64,000 nt of DNA from Syngnathus acus (Eukaryota > Chordata > Actinopteri > Syngnathiformes > Syngnathidae): positions 1,734,001-1,798,000 of the forward strand of contig NC_051105.1 in NCBI RefSeq assembly GCF_901709675.1. The letters run 5' to 3'. The position numbers were made by a program, and so were the translations under genes. A model generated the notes under the pieces. That model worked only from the letters and a program-made list of their open reading frames with translations. It did not search any database and had not been told where the DNA came from. Position 1 is the stretch's first letter. Every line of letters starts with the position of its first letter. Of the stretch, positions 25,764 through 40,228 are shown piece after piece.

Positions 25764-28700
25764 TGGCGTTCCACACACTGGCAAATTTAAATACGAAAAG
25801 CCTCCAGTCCATGAATCGTCCGACGTGTTTTAAAATGATACTTGTGTGCTGTCACCGTGCCATCGACCCTCACGATTCTTTTTTTTTTTTTGTCAGTCCT
25901 CATCAAATCTAATCACCTGACTCTGCAGGTTTCTTTCGTCTCCACTCCTCCAAATTAATGAGTACGCCGCACGTATAATGACATGCAGCTCTATCTAGCC
26001 GAATATGACCTCTGAAATGCCAATTATCTTTTATACATATCATAAGCGCCGGCATTGCCACATACTACATGAATACGCAATTTACACGTAGGCAGGATTC
26101 AGCAGACGACGGTCAGGGTATTAACAAATAAAGTCACGGAGGAAAAGTCATTGCAGCCTGCAGCCAGTCCAGTCGCGTTGAATTCAAATTTTCAAATTAA
26201 GGAGAAGGAAGACTGAGCGGTTCCACAGGCACAAGGCTGACGTTAATGCAATGCAGGAGGTGCCCACCTGGCTTTTAGAACGATTTACTTCTTCATAAAA
26301 AGACTCACAGGGTATCTTTCTTTCAGTCAGAGTGGAATTAAAGCTGTCAGGTTAATTATCTATGTCAGAAGATCGGTAGGTGTATTTAGAAATATAGATT
26401 TGTTCCATAGCACACAACTAAATTTCATTTCATTTCATTTTATTTAATTCACTGCACATTGTGCTGCTCCTGGTGTGTGAGCCTTGGCCAAGTTACTTGG
26501 AGAAAAAAAAAAAAAAGAAAAAAACAAGCCTAGATGATCAAAATGAAGTAAACAAAAAACAGATCTATTTTTTTCCTCTTTTCAGGCTTTAAATGAAGCC
26601 CCTGTTTGAATCGTTGATGGAGCGAAAGCCTTTCATGAGCAAATGAGGGCAATATTGGAGCACAGCAAAGAAGTGCGCCGCATGCTAAAGAGTCAATCGG
26701 GAGCACAGGGACTCAGTGTTCCAGGTAGTTTGCTCTCTTCCTCGCCGCTTCATTTGCATTCCGCTTGACGCGCATTCCTGGAGCGGCTCACCGGGGAAAG
26801 GTCGGGCTATGTCTTGCTCATGTCTTCCGACTTCCCGGGTCCAGACCTCTCACAGATGGGGCCGGCCCACAAGCTACATTGTTAGCGGGACAGCGCGTGC
26901 GTGTAACGGATGCATTGAAAATCATGTTACCCAAAAGTTTAGAAGCTTGTCCCGGAAACTTCCCAGTGACCTTTGCAGAAAAGCATTACACGCTACACAG
27001 TGTCAGGTAAGCTGGAACGCGGGCATATAAACGGCCCGATAAAGAGTGAATTAACGTCTCGAGCTGTTTTGAATGTCACATTTGCTTCTCGGCGACCTTG
27101 CGTGAAGCATTCGCCTCACATCTCCCGCCGATGATCGACGGCTGCGTTTTTGCTTTACGAGCCTTCGGCGCTCGGCTCGGCCCCTCCCTCGTATGTCATG
27201 GCAGGTGGCGAGCTGACAACCCGACGATTCTATCAGCACTGCGGCTCAAAATCGTCTTCCTTTGTCTGCTATGAAATGGAAATCTTTGGCTCGCCTTTGC
27301 GCGACAATCATCTCGGGCAGTGTGTAAAGGTACGCTGGGATGTACGGCGTTGACAACTTTAGCGTCGGCACGTGTGGTCGATTTGGAATGAAATGAGCGA
27401 GTAAGCCAGATGACGACGGTACAAACGGAGCCGCCAAGGCTGGGACGCGTCTCATTGTGGAGGCAATGTGCCTCTCGCACGCCTGTCGTGCCATCTGGAT
27501 TTGTTTGGAGGAGCGCTGCAAGGCACATATTTTCCAAAGTGAAAATGTGTTTGTGCTGCATCTCTTTTGCACTTGTTCTCCACATTGCTCATAATGGCCC
27601 GCAGCATCCGACTTGCTTTTTGTGGCCTTCTGTGCCTTGTGATGTAAACAGTCATCACTGTACGTTTTGATAGAGAGCAAGTTTTATCGTTCCAAAAAAT
27701 TACACATTGCAAAATTTGTTTTTTTAAAAGAGCCTGGAACGGTTTAATGACATTTCCATTCATTCAATAGGGAAAGATGATTTGGGACGTGTGTTTTGAG
27801 TCACAAGCGTGGCCATGGAAGAATGAATTAAACTCATATCTCAAGTATTTGTCAAAATTGGATGTGACCTTTATTTAATTGACGACAGTCGACACGTTTT
27901 CCCTCCTCCGACATATTTGATTCAATCAGGCTCGCGCCACGGAATGCAATTTGAATCAAGTTTTTGAAACACTTTGTCAAGAAGTAGCGTGAAAGCCAGG
28001 GCACAAAACAAAGATCCACCTTCTATGAACTAGCATTCCCGTGCAGATGACTTTCTTCTCCGATGGAGAGACACTAAATGAAACTGAACAATTGATAACA
28101 ACCGTCTCAGTGGATCAAAGCGGAGATTTGCTCCAGGAAGTTTCCTGCAAATTTCCCTGCTGTAGCTCACTCGGAGTCTCCCGTGACAGCCAGAAGAGGA
28201 ATTCGGGACTAATTAACATGTCAGAGCTGGCTGCTGCCTTTTGAGCTGCTACGACACTGATTGGCAGTTGATCTCGGCTTGGGAGAGAAATGCCAATACG
28301 TTGGAGTTTAGGCACCTCGGACTGCTTATTTGAAAACGGCGGCCGCTAGTTAAGTTAACCTTGAGGTAACATTCAGCATTCCGCGTTCAGTCGTAAATGA
28401 AGGCAAACCTCCCGACCAATGTCACCAAAAGTGGGTACATAAAACAACTGCGTTACGACTGCATTGCTTTAGACATTGTTGGCGTGAAAATACCCCATGC
28501 ACTAATAATCAACACCAAAACAAATCAGCCCATCTGCTCTCATAAAAGTAATTTGCAATCAATAGCGAGCATATGTCGACCCATAAATCCAGCAACATTA
28601 TGGAGCAGATTTAGCAGGAGCAGTTTTTAGGCATGGGGTACGGCGATAAAACCGCCACCATTCATGTGCATAATAAATTGAATCTTTTGCTGCACGGTGG

Positions 28701-29599
28701 TGGCAAAGGCAGCGGAGACATTAGCCCCCCCCCCACCCCACACCCCCACCCTTGCAAAAAACACTCTGTGTACTGTTTGCAAGCAAAAGCAGATTGATGG
28801 AAGACAACATTAAGAAGTAGCAGATTTACTTCCAGTGAATTAGTCTGCAATTGTTCTACCCAAATTATTCCGACGTGACTAGTTAACAATCATGTGACGA
28901 GTGTGTGTACAAAACACACCACACAAAGAAATTACATTTTGCCAATGAGCCATTTGTTCCCGTAAACTTGTCCGAAACGGTATTTAGATACTTTTCGCTT
29001 TCCGAAGGGTTCACACGCAATGACGTCATCGTCCGAGAACCACCGGCGATTGCGAAGGTCACGGAGAGCATCCGCGCGCATACTAATGGAACACAAGCGG
29101 CGCTAATGGAGCTGGAGTAATATATATTGACACTTTGGAATCGTTAGAGTGAAGCCCGGGTCTTGGCGTGGCGCGGGACCCGGTCAAGTTCATTTTTCCT
29201 CATCTGTGTCCGCTCTTCATCTCGGCTTTCATACTCCATTACGGCAACACCTGTGATGCTAGATCGATGTCGATACAGTCCTCGTTCATGCGCTATTCTT
29301 AACCTCATCCTTCACCCCCCCCCCCCTAATTAATCAGTGATGGATATAAGGTATCTACAGTGTCAATAGGACGTTTGTCAGAATAATGGTGACCTTTTTC
29401 GTTCCAGGCTAATTCACATTATTGTACACCAAACTACTTTCTGTGATACTTCAATGTTTTTCTTTTTAGCCCTAATCCTTCGGCATCATTATCAAGCGCA
29501 ATTATTTTGAAAATTCCACTTTATGTATTTCTTTTTAACAATGAACTGTTGACTGAAAATGAGAATCAGCTTTATTTTTACAATATATAATACGGGATT

Positions 29600-29690
29600 T
29601 TAGAACAGTAGGGGGCTAAGGACGGAGCCTTGCGGAACGCCTCGGTTAAACATTGCTGAAGTGAATTTAGATTCCGTTTTCTGTTGCGGT
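29600..29690 (-). pseudogene. LINE reverse-transcriptase fragment
   Basis: On the minus strand 29641-29600 encodes GVPQGSVLSPLLF then a stop, the diagnostic motif of non-LTR reverse transcriptases. It is preceded in frame by KFTSAMFNR. Downstream sequence is unrelated, so the copy is truncated. Confidence 0.75.
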
Positions 29691-30162
29691 TGTATTAAAT
29701 GCTACGCAGCATAAAGACACATTTTGAGATGTAGTGTTTTTATAAAAGCACATGGCACCATTTTGGTGGAATAGCCCAGATAGATTGCGTAACTATTTAC
29801 AAGCTTTTTAAATAGGATACAATACTAATAGTATATGGTGCTTGGATTAATGGTCTGAGGGTCTGAATCGTCTCTATGTGGCTGACCTATATACTATCCC
29901 AACATTTATAGCTCACGCCGGAGTAGGGACTTCTTTGATTGAGCACGGATAATGGGCAGGACCGAAATGCATTGTAAAGCACTATCGCGACCGCCTCGTA
30001 ATTGCCTAATGACTTTAATTAAACTTCAGTCTCTTGTTCCTGACAAATCGCACTGCCCCACAGGTCCCGGCCGGCTTTCCTATAAATGGCGGCCCGTGCG
30101 GCTCGGTGCTGTCGTCAGCAGCGGTCTATTCAAAGGACTCGCTCTTATTGGGAATCCAAACA

Positions 30163-30166
<4 letters not shown>

Positions 30167-30195
<29 letters not shown>
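30167..30195. repeat. AC microsatellite
   Basis: About 14 AC dinucleotides. Confidence 0.97.
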
Positions 30196-30197
<2 letters not shown>

Positions 30198-31682
30198 TTG
30201 TCACCGCCTTTGCTAAATTGTCGGCAAGTTATCACAACAAATAAATCAGTACTCTCTCAAATAGCCTCCAAAGGCAAAGCATCGCCCAAATTAATTATCT
30301 GTTTATTGCACGTTGTCACTTTATAATTGCCTCCCGGTAACGTTTTTCTGCAGCCGTTGTGTTTCTTTCATTGTTACTCCAACAATGACCCACTAAAGGC
30401 GGTGTACATTTTATAACCGCCGTAAAGAATAATCATGTGTATCGTGTGTGTATTTTTCATGACTAATTTGGATTAAACATGTCCGCAGAGGCATTAAATA
30501 AACATTAAGGGCAAGAGCAGCTGAAAAGTGGCAACAGTGGCCTCTGCTGGTTCGTTTTATACTTACAAAGAGCAAATATAAAGGATGCATTTTAAATGTG
30601 TTTTTAATGATTTAATTACTAAACATTATTGAAGTGTTGAACTAATGTCAGTGATTATTCAAGTAACCCGTATGTAACATTTTCTGTTTTTATGAATACG
30701 TGCGTTCATCATGTTTTTTTGCATTCAAAATGCGGCTCTTTGACATTTTGCGGCTAGTGAGTGTTGCATAATTTATAAACAAATACTTAATTACATGCTG
30801 GAAAGGTCATCTGGGTTCATTTCCACTGATGAATTTATGGATATCAAGGCAAAAAGTGATGATGGCGAGATTTTCATTTGGAGACATGCTACGGGAATTT
30901 TTTTTCTATTGGGAATAAAAACACAACAGATTCAAGGAAAAAAAGAGAGATAAGAGATCGTCCCAGTTGGAAATAAAAAGTGGATTTGCGCTGATTACAG
31001 AGGTGGCGCTTTGCGGGCTGCTCTTCGCTATACAATCTCCAGATCAATATCCGCCAGCTGTTTGTTTTCACGACCGGAGGGTTTCTCCGTGATAACGTAT
31101 CGGTGTTTGGATAGATACCGCGTGACACGCTGAGAAGACGCAGCCAGAACGTGGAAAATATTGGAATTCTAAATCCCTGCCGCCCTCACAGGCGATGCAA
31201 GAGCCATGCGGTAATTGCAGAAGCTCAGCAACAGATCCGCAGTGAAATTATTCAATTTTGGTAATCTCCACACAAGTGCGGCGGGACACTGGAAGAAAAA
31301 GATTGCTTCTCGCTGATTTTGTGACAGGAGTGTTTGAGATAGTGAGGGCGGAGCGTCACGGTGGCTTATCTCGGCCAGAGGTGGGAAATGCAATACAAGA
31401 TTTATTTGAGGGCAAGTTCTTTATCTGCCCCGTGTTTACTTTGTGCTGGCAATGTGGCGGATGTCTACATTTAACGGAGTGAATTGGAGAAAGCTGGAAC
31501 GTGCTACTGGACTTGTTTGGCTTCAAAGATATGATGTGGCACTCAAGCCCGGTCTTGGTCATATTAAAGGTCTTGGACTTTTGTGTGTTTTCCATTTTTT
31601 CTGGAAATGACTTTCCCTATTTCCTTCAGAGAATGTCGAACGAATGTTTATCAGTGTTTTCTGAAGAATTTTTTTTCTGGTG

Positions 31683-31742
31683 CGTGGTGGGGCTCCATGC
31701 CCCCCCCCCCCGAGGAAAAAAATTCTAGCTCCGCCAATGCAT
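31683..31742. repeat. Possible short mobile-element end
   Basis: GTGGTGGGGCTCCATGCCCC, a C run, then ATTCTAGCTCCGCCAATGC. On the reverse strand this reads ATTGGCGGAGCTAGAAT, a word I associate with fish interspersed repeats. Confidence 0.35.
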
Positions 31743-34700
31743 TTGGTAAAACAAGCACTACCTTCAATTGACGCTTTTCCAAGCACCCACTACATTCGTC
31801 AAAGCGTCGCCCTAAACACAGTTAAGCTGACGTGAACTATAAAAATATGAAAAATAAACAAATATAAAAATATATAAAAAATATAAAAAAACATTAAATC
31901 AAAATAATTGAGTTAAGATCGTCGCATGCCGTGCTTGGAAAGTACTGCATGCTTTTGGCCGCCAAAATCCATTTAGAACAAAAATGAAAGCGAGTCTGCT
32001 AACCTTCTCAACCTTGTCATGTTTTTTTAAATTTCATTTTTCTGATCTCGGTCTGGACTCCCAAAAGTCTTCCGCTGGCAAATAGTGGAAATGTTAAGAC
32101 TCTGCTTTGAAAACATAAAGCGCCATCTTTCATCTCAGCTGTGCTGAAGGATCTTTATGGCGGGACCCCAGAATCTCACGATCAAACGGCTATTGAAGGT
32201 TTAAATGAGCGTTTTACATCCGGCTCGTGGTAAACGCAAGCTCGTCATGGCTGGAGCCTCAAGAAGAACGTCCACTGAACATCTTGCCGCCCGCCACGTG
32301 ACATAACGACGACTTTTGCACTCACCGCACATTTGATATGTGAAGCCGTCCATCATCCTTAATCTGACAAAGGGTTCAACTTATTGATTTGAAGAAGGAC
32401 CAAAGAAGCCCACAGCTCAACATTTTGCAGGACGGCTCAGCGAACCTTCCCACGGTTCATCTCTGTTCACAATGTGCTCCAAAACAGTACTGAAAGGTCT
32501 CATTGAAGAATGAAAACTTCTTCATGACTTTTTGAGTGTTGAACCGATGAACTATACAGGCAATAAAAATAAATAAACAAAATGCTACTCCACGCGTATG
32601 ACTTTGCTCTCGACACCCACGAGACTGTTTTGAACCGGTGGCCTATATTTTGAACACAAGGAACTTCAACTCGCCAACGCAGGCAATTAGTGGTAGAAAA
32701 TGTATTTTGGAGTACGTACCTTGCTCTCACCAGAGAGCAAACTAAGATGCTAGTGCTCATACTAAAAAAAATCCAGAAATGAAACATTGAACAGCTTTGC
32801 TCTGCTCGTGTGAGGTGGAGTGGAATGACGATGGTGTCCGGGGATGTGTTGCGAAGGACACTGGTTGCCGCTACCAACTTAATGGGGGTGTCATTTTGGT
32901 GTACAACGCATCCTGATATAACCTCTTCCCATCCCATCCATATTTTATATTGCATGAAGCTTGAGAAGTGGAGAAGCAACTGCAAAGAGTAGGAAGAACC
33001 TACAGTTGCAGTTCTATTACCGCAGAGGATAAAGAATCTACGCCTGATTATTGGATTGTCTGTTCAAAAAGGCACAGCTCCAAGATTTGAGTTCAAATAT
33101 CGGTTGCATGAAGGCTTTTACAGAATTCCTCTCCTATGACCTCCACCGCATGTTCTATTCTATACCTGCTGGTTTTTTGATTCCGAGTCCCACCTTCTCG
33201 CCACGTTTCTCAGCGGGTCTGCCTACGTGGGCAGCAAATCCAACCCGGGCTTCCTTTTGAAGTCCTTTCCCCATTGTGATGGGGGGTGTCGGGGCGGTCC
33301 GCTGCCCATTGTGAAGCAAATAACCCGACCCAAAGCTTTATAATACATCACAAGATGTGTTCGGCCTCAGATGTCATAACACGCCCACTGAGATGGCGGC
33401 TTGCCACAATTAAATTGAAAAGCCAGTTGCGGGCGATTTGAGGGGAGAGGCGTGGTACTCCCCGGCCCGGGATTGATCGCAAGTCAATTACAGGTCTCAA
33501 ACAAAGCAGCTATTCACAGTAGTTGTGGTCCTCAATTAAGTCAGGGTACATTTTCTTCCATCGTGGGAGGAAAGTGGAGCACCTGAAGCAACAATGGAAA
33601 CAGGAAGTTCTCAATCCTGTTCCAATGCTAATACTCGTCGCTATTGAAATTCAGCACGGCAACACGCGTAAGACAATCTGTGTGCACTCTCCTATAAAAA
33701 TATAAAAAGGCAGCACTTGCCCACATGCTTCAAATGGTTTGATGTTTTTCGAGTGACCTAACAAAAGCGGAACGCGAGCAAATCCTTTGGGGTTGTTTGG
33801 CCAAGAAAATATGAGTGCCAAATACGTTGGAACGCCTTGTGCCCATGTTTCAGACTTTCCAGTCTGGGCTCTTCTCTTCTTTTTTTTTTTTTTAATTGAG
33901 CTTGGAAGGCTTTTAGAGGAGGAAGAAAGTGTCTCTATACTGCCATCTGCAGGAACCGAGGGAGAGTGATTTCATTCATTTGCAATGCAGCTGAACATTA
34001 AAGGTAAATAATGTCAAAATATCATCATTATTGTAGCTGCTTGTTATTTGCCTTTTTTTTTTCCCAAAAGTGAAGCAAATCTTTGTTGAGGCTGAAATGT
34101 TTTGAACCTTTAATTTAATATTGTGGCAGATCAGCGGATAACAGTTTCAGCATGCATCAGTTTATTCCCATCTAGAAAAAAATATAGATTGATAATATGT
34201 AATTCGTGTCATATTCATTTTGTTGCACTCTTTCTGAAATCCTCTTGAACATTTTGATAGACTGACGACGTAACAAAGAAGACAGAGGAGCGAAGACTGC
34301 TGTGCTTTTCTAAACCATTCAACAAATACTTTCATCGCCCACGGAAAACGTTCCCCTTAGCAACGTGAACTTCTTGTACGGACGCATCTAAGCTGCTCCG
34401 TCCTCCAAAGAAAAATACACACAAAGGGGAAAAGAACAATTTCTTCAACTTGCCCGCCAAGCGAACAGATGTGTCCTCAGGTGCTCGAAAAACAAATGTC
34501 GCCGGCCGGGCAGGTTGACGACATCAATCAAAACAAAGTTTGAGCTGTAATCGCAGGCCATCTGGCATCTCACCGCTTCCCGCTATGAAATAAACTTTTT
34601 CTCCCAAACGCGAGGATGGAAAGAAATCCCCCTTGACAATAAAGATCTGTTCTATTCTGGGCATAAATAACTGAGCTTTTCAAAGAGGAGCTAATTTTTG

Positions 34701-36599
34701 TTGGAAGGCCATCGTGAAGTGGATGTTTTTGGAGCGGTGCTCTTGGATCTTTAGAAGGGGACAGAGTTCAGATAAACTGTGGCATGCCAAAGCTGAGAAT
34801 GTTCAACAGGGGAAATTAGACTTGGAGTTGAAGGAAACTCAAGTTCCTTCTGGTGCTTGGCTCGGGGTATTAATCGATTAATCGGCGAAAGGCCTGTCAA
34901 TACTTTTTGTAAGCTAGTTCATAAGTTCTATAAAAGCTGGCAAACAGTGATTTAGACATAAGCAGTGCTTTGCCGCTATCTTGTGGGATGGATTTTTTTG
35001 AGGGGGTATCAGGCTATTGATTATCTCCAATTTCCATTTTGAGGGATATTACGGAGTTCTTCAAAAGGCCCGACTCTCCAACAATGAGCCTCAGTTTCCA
35101 TAATGTGTTCCCTCTGACTTGAGTTGGCCAACTTCTGGTTTCCACGTTCTCCTGATTTATGTTTCAGGTTGGCCTGTTAAATATTTTACAGCAGAATGCC
35201 GTTTTTATTATGCGTCGCTTGTCCATGCCAACCTTGAGAGGTTGGCAAAAAAAAAAAAAAAATTCCAGGGAACTTGGATTTAAAGAGTTTCACATTGCAG
35301 CATGGTGTGTTGAATTCAGGCTGCTGATAACAGGGGCAAAAAAAACAAAAACATGTCCACTATACAATCTTTTCTGGGTTCTATCTGTTCAATCATTTTG
35401 GATGCCAGACTGATGGTGAGTTGGGTGAAGCAGAGAAGCTGCAAGAGAGGCAGCGACGTTCGCACCCCACAGGTGCATCTACAAGCACGGCGTGATGAGG
35501 TGTCTTCTCGAGCGCAATCGCTCACACTGAGTGATTTCATTAGACTGAGGCAAGATGTATTGATTTCTGATTCGGAGCAAAGATAGTCGTACTACAACAT
35601 CATTCACGTTCGCGGACAGTTTGCACTCAAGCGGGATGCGTGCTGGTTGTACATAACACATACAAATGAAGAACTGATTCAAATTTTAGTGTGCAGGATA
35701 AAAGATAAAAGTTTGGGTCTATAACTTGCTATATTATTGGAACAGTCCATTCCTAGCTTCTTATCCATAAATGTTCAATATCAAATATGTTGTCAAATCA
35801 TCAACTCTTGGGCCTACCTTCTTTGTCAAAGAGGTTGTTGAATGTGAATGCAGACGTTCCATTTTGCCAAGCTGCAGAATTGCAGTCAACATGGCCATCT
35901 TGTTGTGAAGCTTTCAAAAAGCCTCAGCAGCTGCCAAACCACAATATATATTCATATTAATCAATATTAATGACGCAAATAAATGGAGTTGCGTTTGTAA
36001 AATGAGAAAGGAATAATCACCATTTCATGGGAATGTCTTGTTTTCTGTTTGTTCAATCCATCAATGTGGCATTTTAGTCATTTTAACTCTCAATGTCAGT
36101 CTAATAAAGAGCCAAGTTGAAACTGTAGTGGGGGGAAACACATGTTAGGGAAAGAGTACAACTGTCAAATGGAGGTGTGACATGCATGTAGCATGTTTGG
36201 CCCAGTTTTAGCAAGGTGCCACAACGTATTTGCTAGCTCCAAAGTTCAAGAGCACAGTTACGGTGATGTCAAGTGTACACATCCGTGTGAAAGGTACGTT
36301 TACCTTTTCTTTAAAACACAGAACTTAATTGAGATCAAATGCTTACCTGGAGGTGACGTTTTATCTGATATGTTATCGATTACGCAACAAACAAGCTTGT
36401 GTGCTATCTCGAAATAAGACACACGAGGGGAGTGTTGGCCAATTGTGACTACACGAGGGGGATGATGGATCATTAAAACGGTGCGTTCCATGTGCCTCGG
36501 AAATTGTACAACTTATACCGTGAACTTTCTTTTTAGGTAGTTTATTCTTCTGTTTTCTCGTAAATCTTCTATTAAAGTGTTGACTTTAGAATAGCTGAC

Positions 36600-36760
36600 T
36601 ATATATCCGAATGTTTGATTTAAGGTTATTCCTCTCTATCTGACAGATTGTCCTATTCGCGACATCCCATAAGCAATCCTTGACGGACACAAAGGAGAGG
36701 TTGCAAATATCCTATAGCATTCGAACGCACCACTCCCCCCCACTCCCCTCCGAATCCGGA
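36600..36760 (+). promoter_or_regulatory. myo1b: Probable myo1b promoter region
   Basis: This lies directly upstream of the GC-rich leader exon and changes from AT-rich flank to C-rich sequence at about 36,735 (a run of C at 36736-36742). I see no strong TATA box. Location is inferred from the leader exon, not from a transcript. Confidence 0.4.
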
Positions 36761-37030
36761 GGTGATGAAGGGACGCTGAACTATCCCGGCGACGCCGCTT
36801 TGGACACTCCCCGTGGCCGGAGGACGCCGAGCTCTCGAGTCCATCCGGAGCTCCATTCAAAAGTGCCGAGAGCCACGTTCAAGCTCCCAGACAAGCTCCA
36901 AGAACCGAGTTTCCACTTCCAGGCAACCCGGGGCCGCTCCGGATTTGGACCGCAATCATCTGCGCGGTACTACTTTTCTCCAGAAAATTGGATATTGGAA
37001 GGGAGGAAGCGACTTTTGGAGAGTTAACCG
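36740..37030 (+). other. myo1b: Probable non-coding first exon (5' UTR) of myo1b
   Basis: A GC-rich stretch in an AT-rich surround ends in a consensus donor, AACCG followed by GTAAGT at 37031. No long open frame fits the downstream protein, so it would be leader sequence spliced to the acceptor at 40228. The transcription start is unknown; 36740 is only where composition changes. If the start lies upstream of 36762, a short upstream ORF (ATG AAG GGA CGC TGA, 36763-36777) would be in the leader. cDNA ends would settle the exon limits. Confidence 0.55.
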
Positions 37031-40000
37031 GTAAGTTCGGCATCGAGCTCTGATTTCTGTACGGCGCTACCAACTCTAGTTTTGATTTTGCTTTGTTGAG
37101 TTGCTGTAACTTTTTTGGACACTTTTCCAAGTCGTCTTGCTTTACGACTCATTCATTCCTCTCCACTTCGCCGTTGAAGGAGTGCGGGGGGGCGATGCAT
37201 TCGTGTTTCTTTGTGCTTCATATGAATAAATCGGAAAATATGGGAAGAGATTTCAGTATTTCGCAGTTTTGCTTCTTGTTTTTGTGTGTCTCGAGTTAAT
37301 TGATTTCATCTGTCGTCTTTGTGTGTGGTGAGATGTCCCACTGAGGAGATGCATATCCAACTTAAATCTTTTGCAACGTGGGCCCATTTGTTGACCTTGT
37401 GACTATTTCTGGCATGATGGAACTTTAAGCATGTGCGACTTTGTGCACAAGAAAATCTTCTGATGGGTAAACATCCCTTTGGTTTGTGAATAAACCAGGA
37501 GAAGAGGCTCGATGTTGTATATCTTAATCACGACAGGGTCACTGACCCCTGTTTTAAGAGGTCTTTTTAGTGTACTGGAATAAAATCGATACTCGTCGTG
37601 GAATGCCGGATTGCATCACACATCCGTTCCCCCTGTGTGTGTTGAAAGTATACAAATGCATAAAATGTGCTTACACTGACATCAAATGTATACAGTTGTT
37701 TGTAAGCCAGAAAAATATCAATACTCTTGCAGCGTATCATTAATGGAAAGCACACAAAAGTATTTTGATTGGATTCAGCCTAAATGAGGCATAAGATGTT
37801 GAAACCACAACTTCTACATTTCAAATGTTTTCCATCTGAAGTCAACTTGAATTTTACAACAGTTTGTTGTCAATATCTCTGTTGGCTTGGAGGTCCCCCC
37901 CAGCAAATCAAATATGAACTTTTTACTAGTCAAACAAAGCTGTCAGATAGTGGCAAAGGTTTTGGCAGTTCATTCTCTTTAACTTGACCAATCATTTATG
38001 ACTTCTCGTTGCTTCATCGTGGCTTTGTGCGTTTGTCTTGTTGCTGAAGAGCTTTTGGATCGCTCACGGCATGGTCTGCAGCGGTGTATTTAAAGTCCCT
38101 CAGCCTGTTTGTCATGTTTGTAACTTGCCTTGCCAACGCGGCCATGCAGGTTGGTGTTGAGTGAGGCGTGTCTCATGTGAGCGCCGTTGCATCAACAAAA
38201 CAAGAGCAACAAAAATCTGCGCGTTGACTTTATCAAAAGGCTCAATTTACATCCACAAATCTATTTTTTATGTTTTAGGGTGGAGGGAATCTTTTAAGTG
38301 ACACATGATAACAAGATGGCAAAACCCAATGGAAAATAACGACAACAATAAGCAACAACGCAAGGCAGCCATGAAGCAAACGCTAATCTCGGGTCCAATT
38401 AATTCAAATATTGAAACGTTTCTTCCATTTAAATGATGTCAACGTTGGCATTTCCCAATCATTCAAGAGTGGTTTGATTGTTTTTGGAAACTGTCTGAAG
38501 TTTCTAGCTGGAGTAAACCCGATCTCATGATTGGGTGTTTGTGGTTGAATCATATTTATTAACGGTGGACGGAAAAAAACAGCTTTAGCTTTTTTTTTCC
38601 CGAGTGACATTTTCACAGGGCCTCGGGCAGCAAAACAAAGAGGGACAGTCACAATGGCCCGGCTCCTTTTAGCTTCTTTTATGTCATGGGACAAACCAAA
38701 CAATAGTTATCTGCTCTCTCCTTTATTATTCTTATTATTAATATCAACAGCAGTTATGAACTAGGAGCTTTTGTTATCTACGTTGTTTGTAGAATCTGCT
38801 GTGTGAACAAAGTCATATTTGCCCACCTTAAACACTCGCACAATGGAACTAAAGCGACCAAGGAATGACGGTCTTTCTGTCTGATCTGTATACAAAAAAG
38901 AGGCAGGAGTCGTCTTTTTCTAAATAATAAATGCACTTTTAATGGCCTTTCGCCAGGTTGCCCTCCCAGATTTGATTTGCCGGCGCTATCTGGGTCACCG
39001 AGCATGTCTCGTATGATGACGATGGTGCTAATCCATCGCTAGCAGATTTCCACTGATTTAAATCGGAACATTTTTTGGAGAGACGTACGTTGGGCAAAAT
39101 TGTCAGGAAAGCACTTGGATCATGAAAAGATTGATTTTTAAAAAGTCATGTTATGGAAGACAACATTGCGTTTTGCCACATTGGACATCCCAGTTAAGTA
39201 GTAACACATCGGAAGTCCAAGATTGACTTTCTGTAAACGATGCCGTTTTGTATCTTTGCAACCATCTTTCACGGCCTGCTGCAGCCATGTGGCTAGCTAT
39301 TTTGTAGCCTAATAACATTAGGCCCCGGAGGGGAACAGAAGCCAGGGAAAAAAGTCAAGAGGAAGTCTACACACAGCCTTTTTTTTTTTTTCTTCTTCTA
39401 AGAACTGTGGCTGTTTCTAAGTTACTGCTTGTTTGACAGCCCGAACAGAGTTATGTGTCGGAAACCATCGAGGGTTTTTCCCTCAAAGCCTCGTAATCTG
39501 CTCCGCGTCATTTCATTACCTGCGTCGGATGCCTTTGTCTCAGAAGTTAGCGTCCACACGCCTCCTGAGTGTCATTTTGAATTTGAAGGCCCGCCTTTTA
39601 GATGACGGCACCGCTGCTACTGAGACGCATACGGAAAACTTCTTATTTCCCCATTTTGTATGCTGCCGGTCATGATGGCGGCCAACGTGGAGCAAAGCCC
39701 CCGCATCAATGTACGCTAGGCCCCTCTTTTTTGCTCTCCTATAGCAACGGGATTACTGGCCCAAAGGCATTTGAGGGCAACGCGGCGCCGAAAAGTGCCA
39801 GCCCCAGCATTGTCTTTGTCCGGGTCGCTTTGTAGCCGCGTGTTGCGGCCAGCGAGCGAGCGGACGGGTGATAAAATTGGGAATCTCGCGCTATTTTCTT
39901 GATTTATCAAACCCACTGACTGCAATGTGAGCATTTCCCATCTGAGTAAGCAGCCAGAGGTCAAACGGAGAAGTCATTCTCACACGCAAGAAAGACCAAG

Positions 40001-40228
40001 TCTTCCTTCTGCACGCAACTATTGTTGACTATACGATATGCCCCGATCCAGTGTTTGCTTTTCCGGCTAAATTTAGGACTGTTTATTTACCTTGTTCAGA
40101 ATTTGGACTGAAGTTCTGCCACATACAAAAGGCAAAAGACAATGGCCACTCACCTGACACGGCCACCTCCTTTCAGATTAACATGTTTTGTTTATTTGAT
40201 TTGTTTTGTTATTTGTTTCTTTTCTCAG
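37031..40228 (+). other. myo1b: Intron 1 (leader intron) of myo1b
   Basis: About 3.2 kb between the leader donor and the CAG acceptor at 40226-40228. It holds AT-rich sequence and a short GC-rich patch at about 39,600-39,850. No exon or RNA gene recognised. Confidence 0.5.

Larger units (their letters stand above)
19756..36599. other. Long gene-free stretch
   Basis: Nearly 17 kb without a recognisable gene. It contains repeats listed separately (23,115; 23,288; 29,600; 30,167; 31,683) and homopolymer runs, for example poly-G at 22,238-22,248 and poly-C at 29,317-29,326. About 28,480-28,620 is non-repetitive and rich in ATTA words and might be a conserved element. Open frames of up to 144 aa near 27,250-27,680 occur on both strands and look like chance. 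Confidence 0.5.

Noticed and set aside
27246-27680. 144-aa minus-strand frame
   Set aside because: Several mutually overlapping frames on both strands; no recognisable family.
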